From: Tritrichomonas musculus
Taxonomy: Eukaryota; Parabasalia; Tritrichomonadida; Tritrichomonadidae
DNA: 64,000 bases
Reading direction: 5' to 3'
Assembly (NCBI GenBank): GCA_039105265.1
Contig: JAPFFF010000014.1
Span: 1,798,001 to 1,862,000, forward strand
Below, piece by piece: positions 9,757 to 21,726 of the stretch. The notes under the pieces were generated by a model that had not been told where the DNA came from, ran no database searches, and worked only from the letters and a program-made list of their open reading frames with translations. The position numbers and the translations under genes are program-made. Positions within the stretch are counted from its first letter, which is position 1; each line of letters begins with the position of its first letter.

Positions 9757-12700
9757 TTAGAGGTGAGCATTGTTATTATTGTCGTCTGCAAAATTATCCT
9801 CTCTTGTGCATTTTTGAATATCATCAAGTTCTTTATTATGCTGGCCAGCATAGAGATTGAATGACAAGACCGATTTGTCACCATTTGTTTGTATTATAAT
9901 TGTTCGGTGGAGATCAATATAGTCTCTCTGCGTGAATCCGATGAAGTCTCTTTCGCTAAAGTCGTGATCAACAGAAAATAATGAAAATGCGTAGTTATTG
10001 ATACTAGCTTTCTCATCTTCAGCATTGGCAAGTGGATCAAAGCATCCGTGTCGGAATATTCTTTCTGAATTATGTGCAATAGTAGCGAAAGATATATCAG
10101 CACCACAATCAAATCCATAAACAATTTGTGCGAGTATTTCATTTGCTGAGAAATGAGTCATAAGCAAATTCGGAAGCAGATTGTAAACTTTAATCACAGG
10201 GATACTTAGATATTCATTGACGATTTGATTGATATTTTTAGATTTGAAGAATGAACTTGATTTGGTCGAAAGATGATTTATTTTTAACTTTTGAAAAAGC
10301 AAATTTGATCTCTTTAAGAGTGTCCAATTCTGATTGTATTTGCTCAAAAACTTTGTGTCCGTTATAAGAAACATCGAAGCACTTCAATTCAAACAAAAGT
10401 TGTTTGTTATCATTCCTGAACAATGACGTGCAGTGTAGAAGATGAAGAAGGGAATCAATGATTGGTGGAACTGGATGGAAATCAATGAAGAAAGAAGATT
10501 CTTTGATTAGCAGAGTAATGAGCGGATATTTTGGATTTATGAATGCCGAGTGGTAAAAAATGATCTGTGCAATACTTGGCTTCTTTAAGTAAATAAAAAA
10601 TTTTGAAAATGCTTCGAAAGTCCAAATGATACATAACTTTATCACCATCGCGTAAAGATTTATTGAATGTGAATGCATCACCTTTTTTTGCGACTTGATC
10701 TTCAATGAATTTTATGAATAAATCAGCAAATTCAATGCGGCCATAAAATGGATCAGCAGCATATGCGAGATCCTTCTTATTTTCATCTGAGGGATTCTTC
10801 ATGAATCTTCGAAGCGCAATTATTGAAAGAGGTTCTCCTCTTTCATTTCCAGAAAGAAGCCATTTCCTGAACTTTGGTTGAACCGCTGAACTCTTGCAGC
10901 AAATGGATAAATCTAAGTTAATTCGTCTTTGAAATCTCATTTAAAACCGATCTATTCTTTATCCCAGCGATTGGCAAAATCGGCGAACTAAGATTTATCG
11001 AAGTTATATGAGCCTCTTATAAGCTTGTGGCTAGTCATAATATAATCGCATCCAGTAATTTCTTTATCTTCACTTTATTTTTGCTTTAAAGTCATATGCT
11101 GCATTTGCGTTACATTTGTTTAATGCATAAACATTGAACTGACGAGATCATTACTTAGTTTTTTATTGAAGAACTTGAGTCTACTCTCATCTTTAAGTGA
11201 ACTTGGATCTTTGTTGAAATCTTTAAATATTTTATAGGATTCATCATTGATAAAATCAATACTACTGGACAAACGTTTGATAATCTTAACGATAGGATCA
11301 TAATCAGCAGCAATAGGTGATTTAAATATATCAAATATTGTTCTGTTTCGAAAAGCAACGATAGCTTCATAAATAGTTGTGTCACTAATATATGTTTTTT
11401 TCACTTCTGCAAATGAAGAATTTAGTCCAATAGTTAGCTTGATTGAGGTCGCTAATATGGAAGCCTGCAAAGCTTCTGAATCTAAGAGCATCAATACATG
11501 ATTGGAAAGAAACTACTTTTGATTTTAGATCAAATCCATCGCCATTAAAGTTATGAACAAAGTGGGTTATACGCATTTCATTAATCTGTTACAAATTATC
11601 AAATATTTCAATTAATCGGTTGGCATGACTTTCACTATCAACAATGAATGAAATTCTATCTGAAATGCATTTCAATGCCTTTATTTCTTCATTGAAAGTG
11701 AGTTTGTTTTCACAGAGGAATTGAATATAACCTGAAAAGAGGAAATAAAAAACGTCGCCAGTGTAAAATCTTTGTTTCAAGAAGCTTGCGTAAGGATAAA
11801 TCAAATGTTTGCATTGCACAAGATAGCTAAACAGTACTGATTTGTTCTGCATTTCTGATGCTGTTAGAGAGCCCAATGCAAATAGTTCTTCCTGAATCTG
11901 ACATATGAAAAATAAACTCAGGTTGCTTTGATATATTGGCCATCTAAATGTAGATAAATTTGCAAAGTATTTATTATCACAGCCATAATACGCAATAAAG
12001 ATATGATATTGAATCCCGCTTTTTTTATTCATATGGACAAAGAACGTCTTAAGATGCATAAAGTGAAGTTTTTCGAATATTGAACATCTGATGATAATAA
12101 GTTTTTCTTTTGTATCTTCTTTTTTATCGATCAGCGTTTGAAGTTCTTCGAAGCTTTGAATATTGGAATCATTTATGATTAAGCGAGACTCAACATCATT
12201 GAATTTACTTGGATAATAAAGCTCTTCATACATTTTTGATTTTGTTAAAATAACAGCTCTTATTCCATCCTTCCATCTTTCTTGAATTAAATTGTTTAGC
12301 ATCATATTAAAAACTTTAAGTATTTCGTTAATATCTGGAAGCTCTGTGTAAACTAACACACCACGATTCATAATTGCAAAATCCATTGTGTAGCTAGAGA
12401 CACCAATTGTAGGAACTGTTTTGCAATAGCCTTTTTCGTTTAAAACCAAACCATTATCAAGAATCCCATGAAGAATCTTTAAAGGATGAGATGGATTAAT
12501 GCTTGCATTTCCCATTTCTTCTATAAAAACGACATTCAAATTATCCTTGCTTTCATCTTAAATTTCTTTGAATATTGCATCATAATGTATAGATTTGATT
12601 CCATCTTCAGATGACACTCAAGAAGACATTTAAGTACTCAAGTACATCTTATCTTTATAATGATCTTTAAGTAGTCCAACTGCAAATGTTTCAGATGTTC

Positions 12701-12920
12701 CTGGCATGCCAATCACAAAGCAAGGAAGATTGCATTTAATACAAACATCCATGACGAATAAATGAATGAATGCTGACTTGAACTTCCTGATACTTTTTAC
12801 TTTGAGAAAATCTAAAGTGTATTGGTAAACAAAAATCATAAACATTTTTTTGGTTTCATTAACATGAAAATTATCACTTAGTAAAGAAATCAATTGATCA
12901 CGAATGTTAAGGATGTACAA
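9757..12920 (-). pseudogene. Decayed RNF213/mysterin-like AAA+ protein
   Basis: Mysterin-type proteins are giant AAA+ ring ATPases, E3 ubiquitin ligases in animals. Successive minus-strand pieces match the order of an AAA module. Near 12710 is a Walker A remnant, VIGMPGTSETFAV, where the family has G.PG.SKS; the Lys is replaced by Glu. At 12540-12450 is the Walker B stretch VVFIEEMGNASINPSHPLK, followed by ILHGILDNG. Then come the sensor region SSYTMDFAIMNRGVLVYT and LPDINEI, very close to the mysterin pattern. The pieces lie in at least five frames (12920-12630, 12539-11589, 11576-11385, 11494-11120, 10940-9757) broken by stops and frameshifts. The lower pieces show no recognisable domain but continue the same strand. 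No RING finger is seen. The 9757 end abuts the inverted duplication. Confidence 0.7.
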
Positions 12921-14050
12921 ATTTCAAGAAAATTGGAGATTACCAATACAATTAAGTTAGAAAAAAATCTGCTAAAGAAATAAGAAATTTCAAATTTGTT
13001 TCTAATTATTGAGATATATACGAACTCATTGCCCAAAACTTTTTCTATTCTTTAATCTGATTAAAAAAATGAATTAGGAAGCTTTTATAAATATCAAAAT
13101 ATTGTTTGATTTTTGATTTGATGTTCCTGATTTATATATATATATAAACTCAGTTTTTTAATCTTCACTCCCTTCAATTTTCTACGAATATTCAAAAATT
13201 GATTAAATTGAATAAAAATTTTATTTTATCAACTTTTTTAGAAAGAAAAATTTATTTTTTTGTATGTTTTCTCCTTTCTCTGTACTCTATTCTAAAAATC
13301 TAAAATCATAAAGCAATCTTTTCCCATATGCCATATGAGGTTAAAAAATGCTTTGATCAATGCGTAATGATGCTCATTGATGAATTTTAATAACCAAAAA
13401 TCTTAATAGAGTTTTGAAAGGAAAAATAAAATATAGAAAAAGTGAAAATTTTGAATTAAAAAAACGTAATAATAGAAAAATTGAATTATACCCTTAGCCA
13501 ATATTAATGTTCACACGTAAAAAAACAAAACCATCAAATTTCTATATTAAAAAATAATTTTTATAAAATATTATATTAAAAATATTATATTTTGTAATTA
13601 TATTAGTATATATTTATCAGAATATTAAAACTATAATTGTCATACTTAAAGATATTAATAGATAAAATTGAGAGGGTGTGAAGATTAAAAAAACAGAGTT
13701 TATATAAACATTGAAATAATTCAATACATTTTGATGGGGTAGCATTGAATTATTTGTGAAATGACTATGAATAAATTGAAAAGAATATTTTTCATCAGAA
13801 ATATTTTTTTTGAACGATTTTTACTAGTAAAATGCTATAAATATATTTATCGATTAGTTAATATTTATATATATAATTTTATATTCATAATAATTGATTA
13901 AATTGATATTTAAATTTATTTTTTAATGAGATATTTAATATATTAAAAAAAAAGATTGAAAGACTTCAGAAAATCACACAAAGAATTGCCCGGATAAATC
14001 TTTGAGAGCTTTTCAGAAGAGTCTCAAAAATTGAATGATATTTAAAATCA
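12921..14050. other. Intergenic with one MITE
   Basis: No gene is seen apart from the inverted-repeat element at 13139-13706. AT content is extreme, with many (TA)n runs. Confidence 0.5.
13139..13706. mobile_element. ~570-bp inverted-repeat element (MITE)
   Basis: The left end TATATAAACTCAGTTTTTTA (from about 13139) is matched by the reverse complement of the right end, TATATAAACTCTGTTTTTTT (ending 13706). Similarity continues inward through AATCTTCAC and CAATTTT, about 45 bp in all. There is no internal reading frame. The ends lie in TA-rich DNA, so a TA target duplication (Tc1/mariner style) cannot be told from background. Confidence 0.65.
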
Positions 14051-14674
14051 ATGCATCAAATCATGCTTGCTAAATGTATCCCAGAGAAAGAGTCTGTTGT
14101 TTCAAAACCATCCAAAAGAATGCCTTTCAAACCTGAAGAGGACCAGAAGCTTCGTGAATTGGTTGAAAAATATGGAGATTCTAATTGGAATCTTATTTCA
14201 AGCTTTATGCCAAACCGTTCAGTTAGGCAATGCCGTGAAAGATGGAATAATAATCTTTCTTCAAATATTTTGAAAGATAAATGGAGTCCAAAAGAAGATG
14301 AATTACTCAAGCAAAAATATTATGAATTTGGACCAAAATGGAAATTGCTTGAAAAATTTTTCCCAGGAAGGACTTCCTACAATATCAGAAATAGGTGGGC
14401 ATGTATTGTCCGTCTATGGAATCTTTACTCTAGACATTCAATACATAATCAGCAAACAATTGCTGAAAGTGTTAAAAAGATTGTCCCGAATAATCAAATA
14501 AAAGTTAAGCAGCTGAAAAAAAAAGTTCCACAGCAAAATCCAACTTTTGTCCAAGTTGAAAAAATGGATTCTGACGAAATTCATGAATTTTCATCAGAAT
14601 TAGAGAGTATTGATGATTCACTAGAATTATGCGAATTTTTCCTCGAAGATAATTACAATGATTGTTTTTATTAA
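14051..14674 (+). CDS. R2R3 Myb-like DNA-binding protein, 207 aa
   Basis: Two Myb/SANT repeats fill residues about 22-125. R2 (FKPEEDQKLRELVEKYGDSN, then W, and later RSVRQCRERWNN) has the Trp-spaced three-helix pattern. R3 (KWSPKEDELLKQKYYEFGPK, then W, and later NIRNRWA) follows after a short linker. R2 begins with Phe in place of the first Trp, a common change. The C-terminal 80 residues are Lys-rich then acidic (ELESIDDSLELCEFF) and could be an activation region. Two-repeat Myb proteins form a large transcription-factor family in trichomonads, where some bind promoter elements. The target here is unknown. The ATG at 14051 is the first in frame; a methionine at codon 5 is an alternative. 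Confidence 0.9.
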   Translation: MHQIMLAKCIPEKESVVSKPSKRMPFKPEEDQKLRELVEKYGDSNWNLISSFMPNRSVRQCRERWNNNLSSNILKDKWSPKEDELLKQKYYEFGPKWKLLEKFFPGRTSYNIRNRWACIVRLWNLYSRHSIHNQQTIAESVKKIVPNNQIKVKQLKKKVPQQNPTFVQVEKMDSDEIHEFSSELESIDDSLELCEFFLEDNYNDCFY

Positions 14675-15004
14675 ATTATATTTCAAATTATATATTTATT
14701 TTATTACTAGAAATTGATTTATTTTTTATTTTAATTAAATATATAATGTATTTTGATGTTCTATTAAAAGCATATAAAGAGAAATTATTTTGAAATAAAT
14801 AAAAAATCTTGATCATTAAGGGTACTCTCAAATTTCATTCAATTTTTGAGCAAAAACAATTTTTTAAAAAAAGAGGATTTTCCTTGATTTTTTGGTAAAT
14901 ATAAAAAGAACACCAAAAATTATCAGAAGAATTTTTTTTATTTGGCTCTATCTTTTAAAATGAGCAAAAAGATATCTTCAATTTTTCAAATAACAATCCA
15001 AAAA
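14675..15004. other. Short intergenic spacer before the repeat array
   Basis: AT-rich DNA downstream of the Myb gene. No gene or clear repeat is seen. Confidence 0.4.
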
Positions 15005-16616
15005 TAAAATCCTCAGGCCAATCATAATATTTTAAAGCATTAAATATATTTCTTAATAAAAAGCAGATAAATTCCAATTTTATAAAAAAAATCCATTTTT
15101 GTTTTTTTGTAATTCAAAATTTGAAATGTACACAAATTTGAGATAATTATTATTTCTATATTTTTATATTCACAAATTTGAAAAGGAAAAAAAAATCATA
15201 TATTTTTTCAATTTCTCGAAATATTAACTATGTATTTCATCAAACGAACAGTTGCAAAGGTTATCTATGAAATTATATTTTTGTTTATTTGTTTATTTCA
15301 GTGTATTATTGACAGTTTTTCTCATATTAGTATTAAAACGTCTGATTGATGAATTAAAAATTCCTCAGGCCAAAACTAATATTTTTATGTATATAATCTA
15401 TAAAAATAGAAATATATTTGTATCTTCAAAATTCGTAGAGTTCTTGAATGTTGATCACTTATTTCTATTAAAATACCTTTTTAAAAGTTTAAAACATATA
15501 AATACATACTTCATAGAATATATATTCATAATTAAAAAATCATAAAAATGATTTGATCAATAGAAAAAAGAAAAACAAAACAAAAAAATCAAGTAAAGTA
15601 TACAATTTATAAATCTGACACAAATTAGTAAAAAATAAGTATTTATTTAATATTTTGATAAATATAAACTCAGGATAAAAATTCGTCATACAGAAAATTT
15701 TTATTTGTACGGAAAACCCAAATGTATTTATTTAATTTAGACATCTAGGTGTAGGATTGATGGAATCAAAATTCCTCAGGCCAAAACTAATATTTTTATG
15801 TTGATATTACATTATTACCTAGACATCTTTATATTAATTAAATTCGTAGAGATCATGATATATGATCAGCTATCAAATTCAATTTTCTATTTTTAACCTA
15901 TTTTATATATAATTAGATATTCCATAAAATATATATTTTTAAATAAAACATCACAAAAATTCCTTATAAAATAAATAAAAGCAAAACAAACGAAAAAAAC
16001 CAAGTAAACTATTCAATTTTCAAATCTGACACGGAATACTAAATAATAAGTATTTTTTTAATATTTTGATAAATATAAACTCAGCGTAAAAATTTGTCAT
16101 ACAGAAAATTTTTATTTGTACGAAATGTGAAAATATTTTTTTCTCATTATATATTCTAAGCGTATAACTGATGGATTCAAAATTCCTCAGGCCAAAACTA
16201 ATAAAATATAGTAAATATTTGATAGGGTAAGCAATAAAGTTGTATTCACAAAATTCACCTAGATCATGTGATATGATCAGTTATTGAATTTAATTTCCTC
16301 TTTTTCTCATATCATATCTATAAATACAAACTTTATCAAATATATTTATATAAGTTAAAAATCAAAAAAATGATTCAGTCAATGAAAAAATGCAAAAACA
16401 AGCTACAAATGCAAGTAAAGTACACAATTTTCAAATCAGACAAAAATTAGTAAAAAATAAGTATTTATTAAATATTTTGATAATTATAAACTCAGAATAA
16501 AAATTTGTCATACAAAAAACTTTTATTTTTATGAAATACAAAAATGCTTTTCTGAATATTTGATATCTCAGTGAATAATTGTAGATTTAAAAAATCCTCA
16601 GGCCAATATTCTTATA
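15005..16616. repeat. Tandem array, ~411-bp unit, about four copies
   Basis: The marker CCTCAGGCCA begins at about 15011, 15363, 15774, 16185 and 16596: spacings of 352, then 411, 411 and 411. A second box, AATATAAACTCAG followed by CGTCATACAGAAAATTTTTA, recurs near 15661, 16073 and 16485. A third, TGATATGATCAG-like, sits between them. Conserved boxes alternate with diverged AT-rich DNA. The first unit is shortened. A 97-codon open frame at 15252-15545 lies inside one unit and is not conserved in the others, so I do not call it a gene. Confidence 0.85.
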
Positions 16617-17461
16617 TTCGCATAAAAAATATAAATGCCTCAAAAAAATCTAACTACAGATGATATTCATGGAAATTCAAAAAAATCTTCTTTTTTTCGA
16701 TCGCATTCAAATTTGAAAAATCTCACAAAATTCAAAGAAAAATGTTTTTATATTCTCAAAATTGAAAAGCAAATAATCTATATAAAAACCTCAGAATGTA
16801 TACCCTTAAAAGGTTACGAGGCACAGAGCTAAAATAACGTTTTTTTTATAATTTAATTTATATTTATCTCCATAAATAACAAATATATTTCAAAAACAAT
16901 TTCAATATTATTTACATATATAAGTATTATTTTAAAAATATAATCATTCATCATCATAAAATATTAAAAACAAAAGTTTTTTACTTCATCAAAAATCATA
17001 AAAAAATCAATTTAACAAAAGCATGATTCATGAATCAATTTATTAATCGTAGAAATAATTATAACAATAAATGGTTAATAGTCTTTACTTATAAATTTAA
17101 TAAACAAGTTATTGTGCAGAGCAGAAAATGAAAAGAAATGCTATTAAAATGGAAAATATCGTCATACATCAATGATATAACAGTTTTGACATATTCATTT
17201 ATATTTTATACATATATAAAATATTAGGTTAAAATTTGACACCTAAATTTTTGGCGAAGAACAAAATGAGATAATTCTAAGGTTACTAAAATAATATGAC
17301 CAAAAATAAATTGAATTTTTATTATATTTTGAATTAACTTATTCTCAATTTTTTAAAACATTCATATTTTATTCCCACCCAAAAATAATCCATTAATATT
17401 TTGTAATTTTATTTTAAGCATAAATATATATTTATTTTTAAAATATTAATAAATCTGAAAT

Positions 17462-17584
17462 ATGTTTTCAGCTCTCGCACCTATCGTGGCAAGTGTAACC
17501 GTTTTTCGTACGTTAAAAATTCTTAAAAATGCTTTTATATCATATTATAAAACAAGAAAAAGCAAAATTCTTGAAATATATTAG
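17462..17584 (+). CDS. Possible 40-aa small protein
   Basis: The frame opens with MFSALAPIVASVTVFRTLKI and ends with a basic tail (YYKTRKSKILEIY). The N-terminal half is amphipathic to hydrophobic and is encoded by DNA clearly richer in G+C (17468-17512) than the surrounding 1.5 kb. That composition is the only reason to list it. There is no homology I recognise, and chance is a real possibility. Confidence 0.2.
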   Translation: MFSALAPIVASVTVFRTLKILKNAFISYYKTRKSKILEIY

Positions 17585-18128
17585 TTCTTTATATTAGATA
17601 AAACAATATATAATGATATATTACGTAATTATCTAAAGTGTGTTGAAATAATTGAATAATCATTTTTTTTTTTAGATCATCCTGAAGACATGTAGATTAA
17701 TAATTTTGATATTTTATTTTAGTACTAAATGATAAAATGATATTATGCCTTTAAAATAAAACTTATAGTAGACTTAAAAATTTCCATATCTTTTTTTTTT
17801 AGTTTCTGTAATCCTGAGGAATAATCCTTTTTGCTATGTATTTATTTACATTGATATATTATTTTATACAACAATTAGTGTTAATAATTCTATTAGATTA
17901 TAATTATAGTTTTTTTAATAGTGAATTTTAATTAAGAAATATAATATTTTTAAGAAATATTTATTTAATAGAATATATTCAATATATTATTCGCATTTTG
18001 GAGTTGAAACAGTAATAATTGAAGGAATTTTAATATTTTTAGAAAAATCAAATATTTTCATAAATTTGTATTTAGATTTAGTAGCATGAAATATATTATT
18101 TGATTTGATTTTTTAATCATAATAATAG

Positions 18129-18134
18129 TCATTT
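18129..18134 (+). promoter_or_regulatory. Candidate initiator (Inr) of the deaminase gene
   Basis: TCATTT fits the trichomonad initiator TCA(C/T)(T/A), with the A as the first transcribed base. It lies about 29 bases before the ATG at 18160. A short motif in AT-rich DNA, so chance matches are common. Confidence 0.35.
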
Positions 18135-18159
18135 TACTCGGAAAAATCGAATTGCAATA

Positions 18160-19212
18160 ATGACAGAATTGAGAGATTTATTTCAAATAGTTTTAATGGA
18201 GGAGTTCATACGTGGCATGCCTAAATGTGAATTGCACATGCATATATGTGGAAACACAGAGCCAGAAATGATTTTTAAACTTGCAAAACGAAATGGGATA
18301 AAAATCACTAAGTATCAAAGTCCTGAAGAGCTCAAAAAAGCGTATGAATTCAAAAATTTGGATGAATTTCTTGGTTTGTTTAGAGAAGGATTAGAAGTAA
18401 TTTTGCACGAAAACGATATATATGATATTACTTACGATTATTTTATTCATGCACACAACGATAATGTTTTACATTCAGAACTTTATTATAGTCCTTTATC
18501 TTTCATGGAAAAAGGTTTATCAATTGAAGAATCAATGAATAGTGTCGTTAGAGCTATGGAAGATGCCAAAAAAAATTTTGGTATAACAAGCTCAATCATT
18601 CTTTGTTGCGAGCGCCATAATAGCGAAGATAGTCAAATTGATATTCTTGATAAGATTCATCCTTGGAGGAAATATATTTCTTCTGTAGGATTAGCTAGCG
18701 CCGAATTACCTTTCCCACCAAAACTTTTTGTTAATTTTTTTGAGAAGAGCCGTCAAATGGGATTCAAAGTAACTATTCATGCTGGTGAAGAAGGACCTCC
18801 TGAGTATATCTATCAAGCTTTAGATTTGCTGAAGGCTGATCGAATTGATCATGGAAATACTGCCATAGAAGATGAAAATCTCATGAACCGTCTAAGTTCA
18901 GAAAAAATTCCTTGCACAATGTGCCCTTTATCTAATCTTAGATTAAACGTTACAAAATCATTAAAGGATCATCCTCTCAAAAAGTTTCTCGATGCTGGAA
19001 TAATCGCTACAGTTAATTCTGATGATCCATCTTTCTTTAGGGGCTATATTAATGATAATTTTATTGATATTCAGAAAGCACTGAATCTTACCCGGAATGA
19101 TATAATTACGCTTGCTAAAAATTCTTTTATATCCGCGTTTATATCAGATGACGAAAAACGAAAAGGTATTGAAATGATTGATGACTACGTCAGGAACTTC
19201 GAAATGAAATGA
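18160..19212 (+). CDS. Adenine/adenosine deaminase family enzyme, 350 aa
   Basis: A zinc hydrolase that removes the 6-amino group of adenine or adenosine (purine salvage), probably cytosolic. All metal and catalytic landmarks are present: HMH near residue 27, HAGEEGPP (third His plus catalytic Glu) near 207, RIDHGN near 228, CPLSN near 256, and NSDDP (Asp ligand) near 287. The sequence around IHAGEEGPPEYIYQALDLLK and FRGYINDNF is closer to the adenine-deaminase (Aah1/ADE) branch than to classical adenosine deaminase. The family motif H.HIEG or H.HLDG reads HMHICG here, so a Cys replaces the usual acidic residue near the substrate pocket. The ATG at 18160 gives a family-typical length; a second Met at codon 14 is possible. 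Trichomonads depend on purine salvage. Bacterial origin is plausible but untested. Confidence 0.9.
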   Translation: MTELRDLFQIVLMEEFIRGMPKCELHMHICGNTEPEMIFKLAKRNGIKITKYQSPEELKKAYEFKNLDEFLGLFREGLEVILHENDIYDITYDYFIHAHNDNVLHSELYYSPLSFMEKGLSIEESMNSVVRAMEDAKKNFGITSSIILCCERHNSEDSQIDILDKIHPWRKYISSVGLASAELPFPPKLFVNFFEKSRQMGFKVTIHAGEEGPPEYIYQALDLLKADRIDHGNTAIEDENLMNRLSSEKIPCTMCPLSNLRLNVTKSLKDHPLKKFLDAGIIATVNSDDPSFFRGYINDNFIDIQKALNLTRNDIITLAKNSFISAFISDDEKRKGIEMIDDYVRNFEMK

Positions 19213-19291
19213 AGCAATTCATATTTTTCTATGGAAGTTCTTTCTATTTTATTAATAAATTTATATAATTATACGAATATAATAATATTAT

Positions 19292-19643
19292 GAGATTTTA
19301 AGGGTGTCCGTCCAGTTCAATACTCCGAATTCAATGAGATTTCTCAAATATTTTCGATCTTTTTTGGAGTAAAAAAAGTTGAAGAATCAATTAAATTTTT
19401 GAGGAAATAAAATGCTTATTATTCATAGATTGATGATATATTACAAAAAATATTTTTATGCATTTTTTTTTCATTTTTAATTCGAAATTATATTTTGTAA
19501 ATTTTTATTGGTCATTTAGGACAAATATCATCATTTTTGACCTAAACTTTTTCGTAATTTGGAAGTATTGAAAGATGTATTCTATGAGTTTCTTCAATAT
19601 TAACAAGTTTACAACATTTTTGGGACTGACGCCCTTAAAATCT
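19292..19643. mobile_element. ~350-bp inverted-repeat MITE downstream of the deaminase
   Basis: Left end GAGATTTTAAGGGTGTCCGT and the reverse complement of the right end, GAGATTTTAAGGGCGTCAGT, agree at 18 of 20 positions. No reading frame inside. Part of the interior, around TATTCTATGAGTTTCTTCAA, resembles DNA at 40820-40850, so this may be one of a family. Confidence 0.65.
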
Positions 19644-20473
19644 CTGAGTCAATATATAATATATATTTGATAATTTAAAAGCAATGAAATGTTATTGGTT
19701 AAATTATCTTTTAAAAATTACTTAATTTAATATGAATCCAAAAAAGATATTCCAATTTGATCGTAATGAATATAATTCAATTTTATCATCAGAATTGAAA
19801 AAAATTATTAAAACAGAGATATCTTAATAAATAATTAAAAATACCTAATAATATTTTGATTTTAAATGTATAAATAATTAATTTTATAATTTTATTTTCT
19901 TTATACTCAAATATTTCGAATAAATTACGATATTTAAATAGTTTTTTATATTATTGATATAGTCCTAGCACGAGAAAATTTTCATTTTTACACGAGAAAA
20001 AAATAAAAATTCTTTATTTCTATTCAAATTTTCAATAAAAATATAGAAAAATTCATGAAAAAATTTTATCGCGCAGAAAAAAAAATCAAAAATTTATGAA
20101 AAAAAATTTTGACGAAAACGGTTTTTGATGCTACGAATTAACTAAAGTGTGAGGCGAAAGCGGTTTTAGAGAAAAAAATGAAAGTTCAGGCACAAATATT
20201 TAAAAAAAAGTCAAAAAAACAAAAACAGGAAGTATTTGATTTTTTAATCTCATCATTTTTGCCAAAAAAAAAAGCATTTTTACATCAAATTTCATTTATA
20301 ATAAATTTTTGATTTTACAAGCGAAAATGAGCTTTTACTCATGAGTAATAAATGTTTTTCCATTAAATTTAAATAATCAGAATTAATATAATATATTCAT
20401 ATATATATGTAGAATTCATAAAAAAGTAATATATATATATATTATGAAATGAATATATAATATGACACCCATA

Positions 20474-21494
20474 AATTTTTAACTAATTTTCAAGAGAATA
20501 AATATGATAATATCGATTTGATTAATTTTAATATTTTGTGTTAAAAGCCAACCAATACAATTAGTTTCTTGGTATAAAATGGATTTTAGGGCGATTTTTT
20601 TTACCAAATAGGTTCAAGCCTTTATTTTCTCTTTTTTTTTTCCATTAAAAACTCAATCAAATTTTTTCAAATACGAATGCCAAAATATTTCGATGATTTA
20701 TTTATGAATATTCATTTTTTAATATAAACCATTTCTAAATTTCTTTTTTCAAATATTAAATTTAAATACTTGGTGTGAAATATATGCATTGAAAAAGAGA
20801 TAATGCCAATGATTTTGAGCTCTTTTATTGAATTGTTTTGATTGATTATTGGAATCTTGTTCTTTTAAAAAGAATGCTTATATACATGTATACATTGGCA
20901 TTATCTATTTCAAATGCTTTTCTTTTGAATGAATTTAATGATGCTTTTGATATAATATTTTGATAGATTTCAGACCAGATAACAATTGAAAATTTATTTT
21001 AACCCTTCAGAATTTTCGATTATTTGTAAGCATTACTTCTAAGAATTGAATTACTTTGATTCAAAACTGATTTTTAAAAAATGTCTATGTCATATTCTAT
21101 CATCTTTAAAAGCATTGATAGGATATTCTAGCAAGAGCTTTAATTGATTTTTGAAACTTCTTAATAATCTGATAATCACTCTTATCTTGAAATTCTTATC
21201 TCTTACTGCTACATACATGATATAGAATCTGGTTGTATTTGATTTGGTTTATAATAATTTGAGTATTAAATAATTTAGAATTTGGAATTGATCTTGTTGG
21301 TGCTTTATAAAAAAAAAAATATTAAACGTACAAAATATAAAAAGGTAAAGAATTTGATTTGTAAAGATTTTAATATGAAAATCAGCTCTTAAAACCATTG
21401 TTTTTCATATTACAATTAGATTGTCTGGTTCTTAACACAAAATATTAAAATTAATTAATCATCTTATTATTCTCTTGAAAATTAGTTAAAAGTT
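20474..21494. repeat. Inner inverted repeat of the foldback element, ~85-bp arms
   Basis: Left arm about 20474-20563 (TTTTTAACTAATTTTCAAGA, later TTTTAATATTTTGTGTTAA) is the reverse complement, with small gaps, of the right arm at about 21412-21494. Between them a third pair occurs: AGATAATGCCAATG near 20799 and CATTGGCATTATCT near 20892. Three nested pairs suggest repeated insertion of one element into another. Confidence 0.65.
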
Positions 21495-21726
21495 GATTTT
21501 GTTTTTATAATTATATTAATAATGGAATTTATAATATTTTTATGTATTAAATTTATTTATATTTTTTATACTGAGTTCAAAATGATTAAAAATGTCTTTA
21601 AAAAAATAAACGGTTTCTGTCAGGTTTTCCTAAAAAATCAACATTTTCCTTAAATTCAACAGGATTATAATTTATATATAAAGTAATTTAACAAGTTTCT
21701 AGTATATCAAAAACTGTAATATTATA

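Larger units (their letters stand above)
16617..18159. other. Intergenic after the repeat array
   Basis: AT-rich DNA, mostly without features. A 65-codon open frame at 16635-16832 begins at the edge of the last repeat unit and is unconvincing. One short frame at 17462 is listed separately. Confidence 0.4.

Noticed and set aside
15252..15545. 97-codon open frame with a hydrophobic N-terminus
   Set aside because: It lies within one unit of the 411-bp array and is not preserved in the other units.
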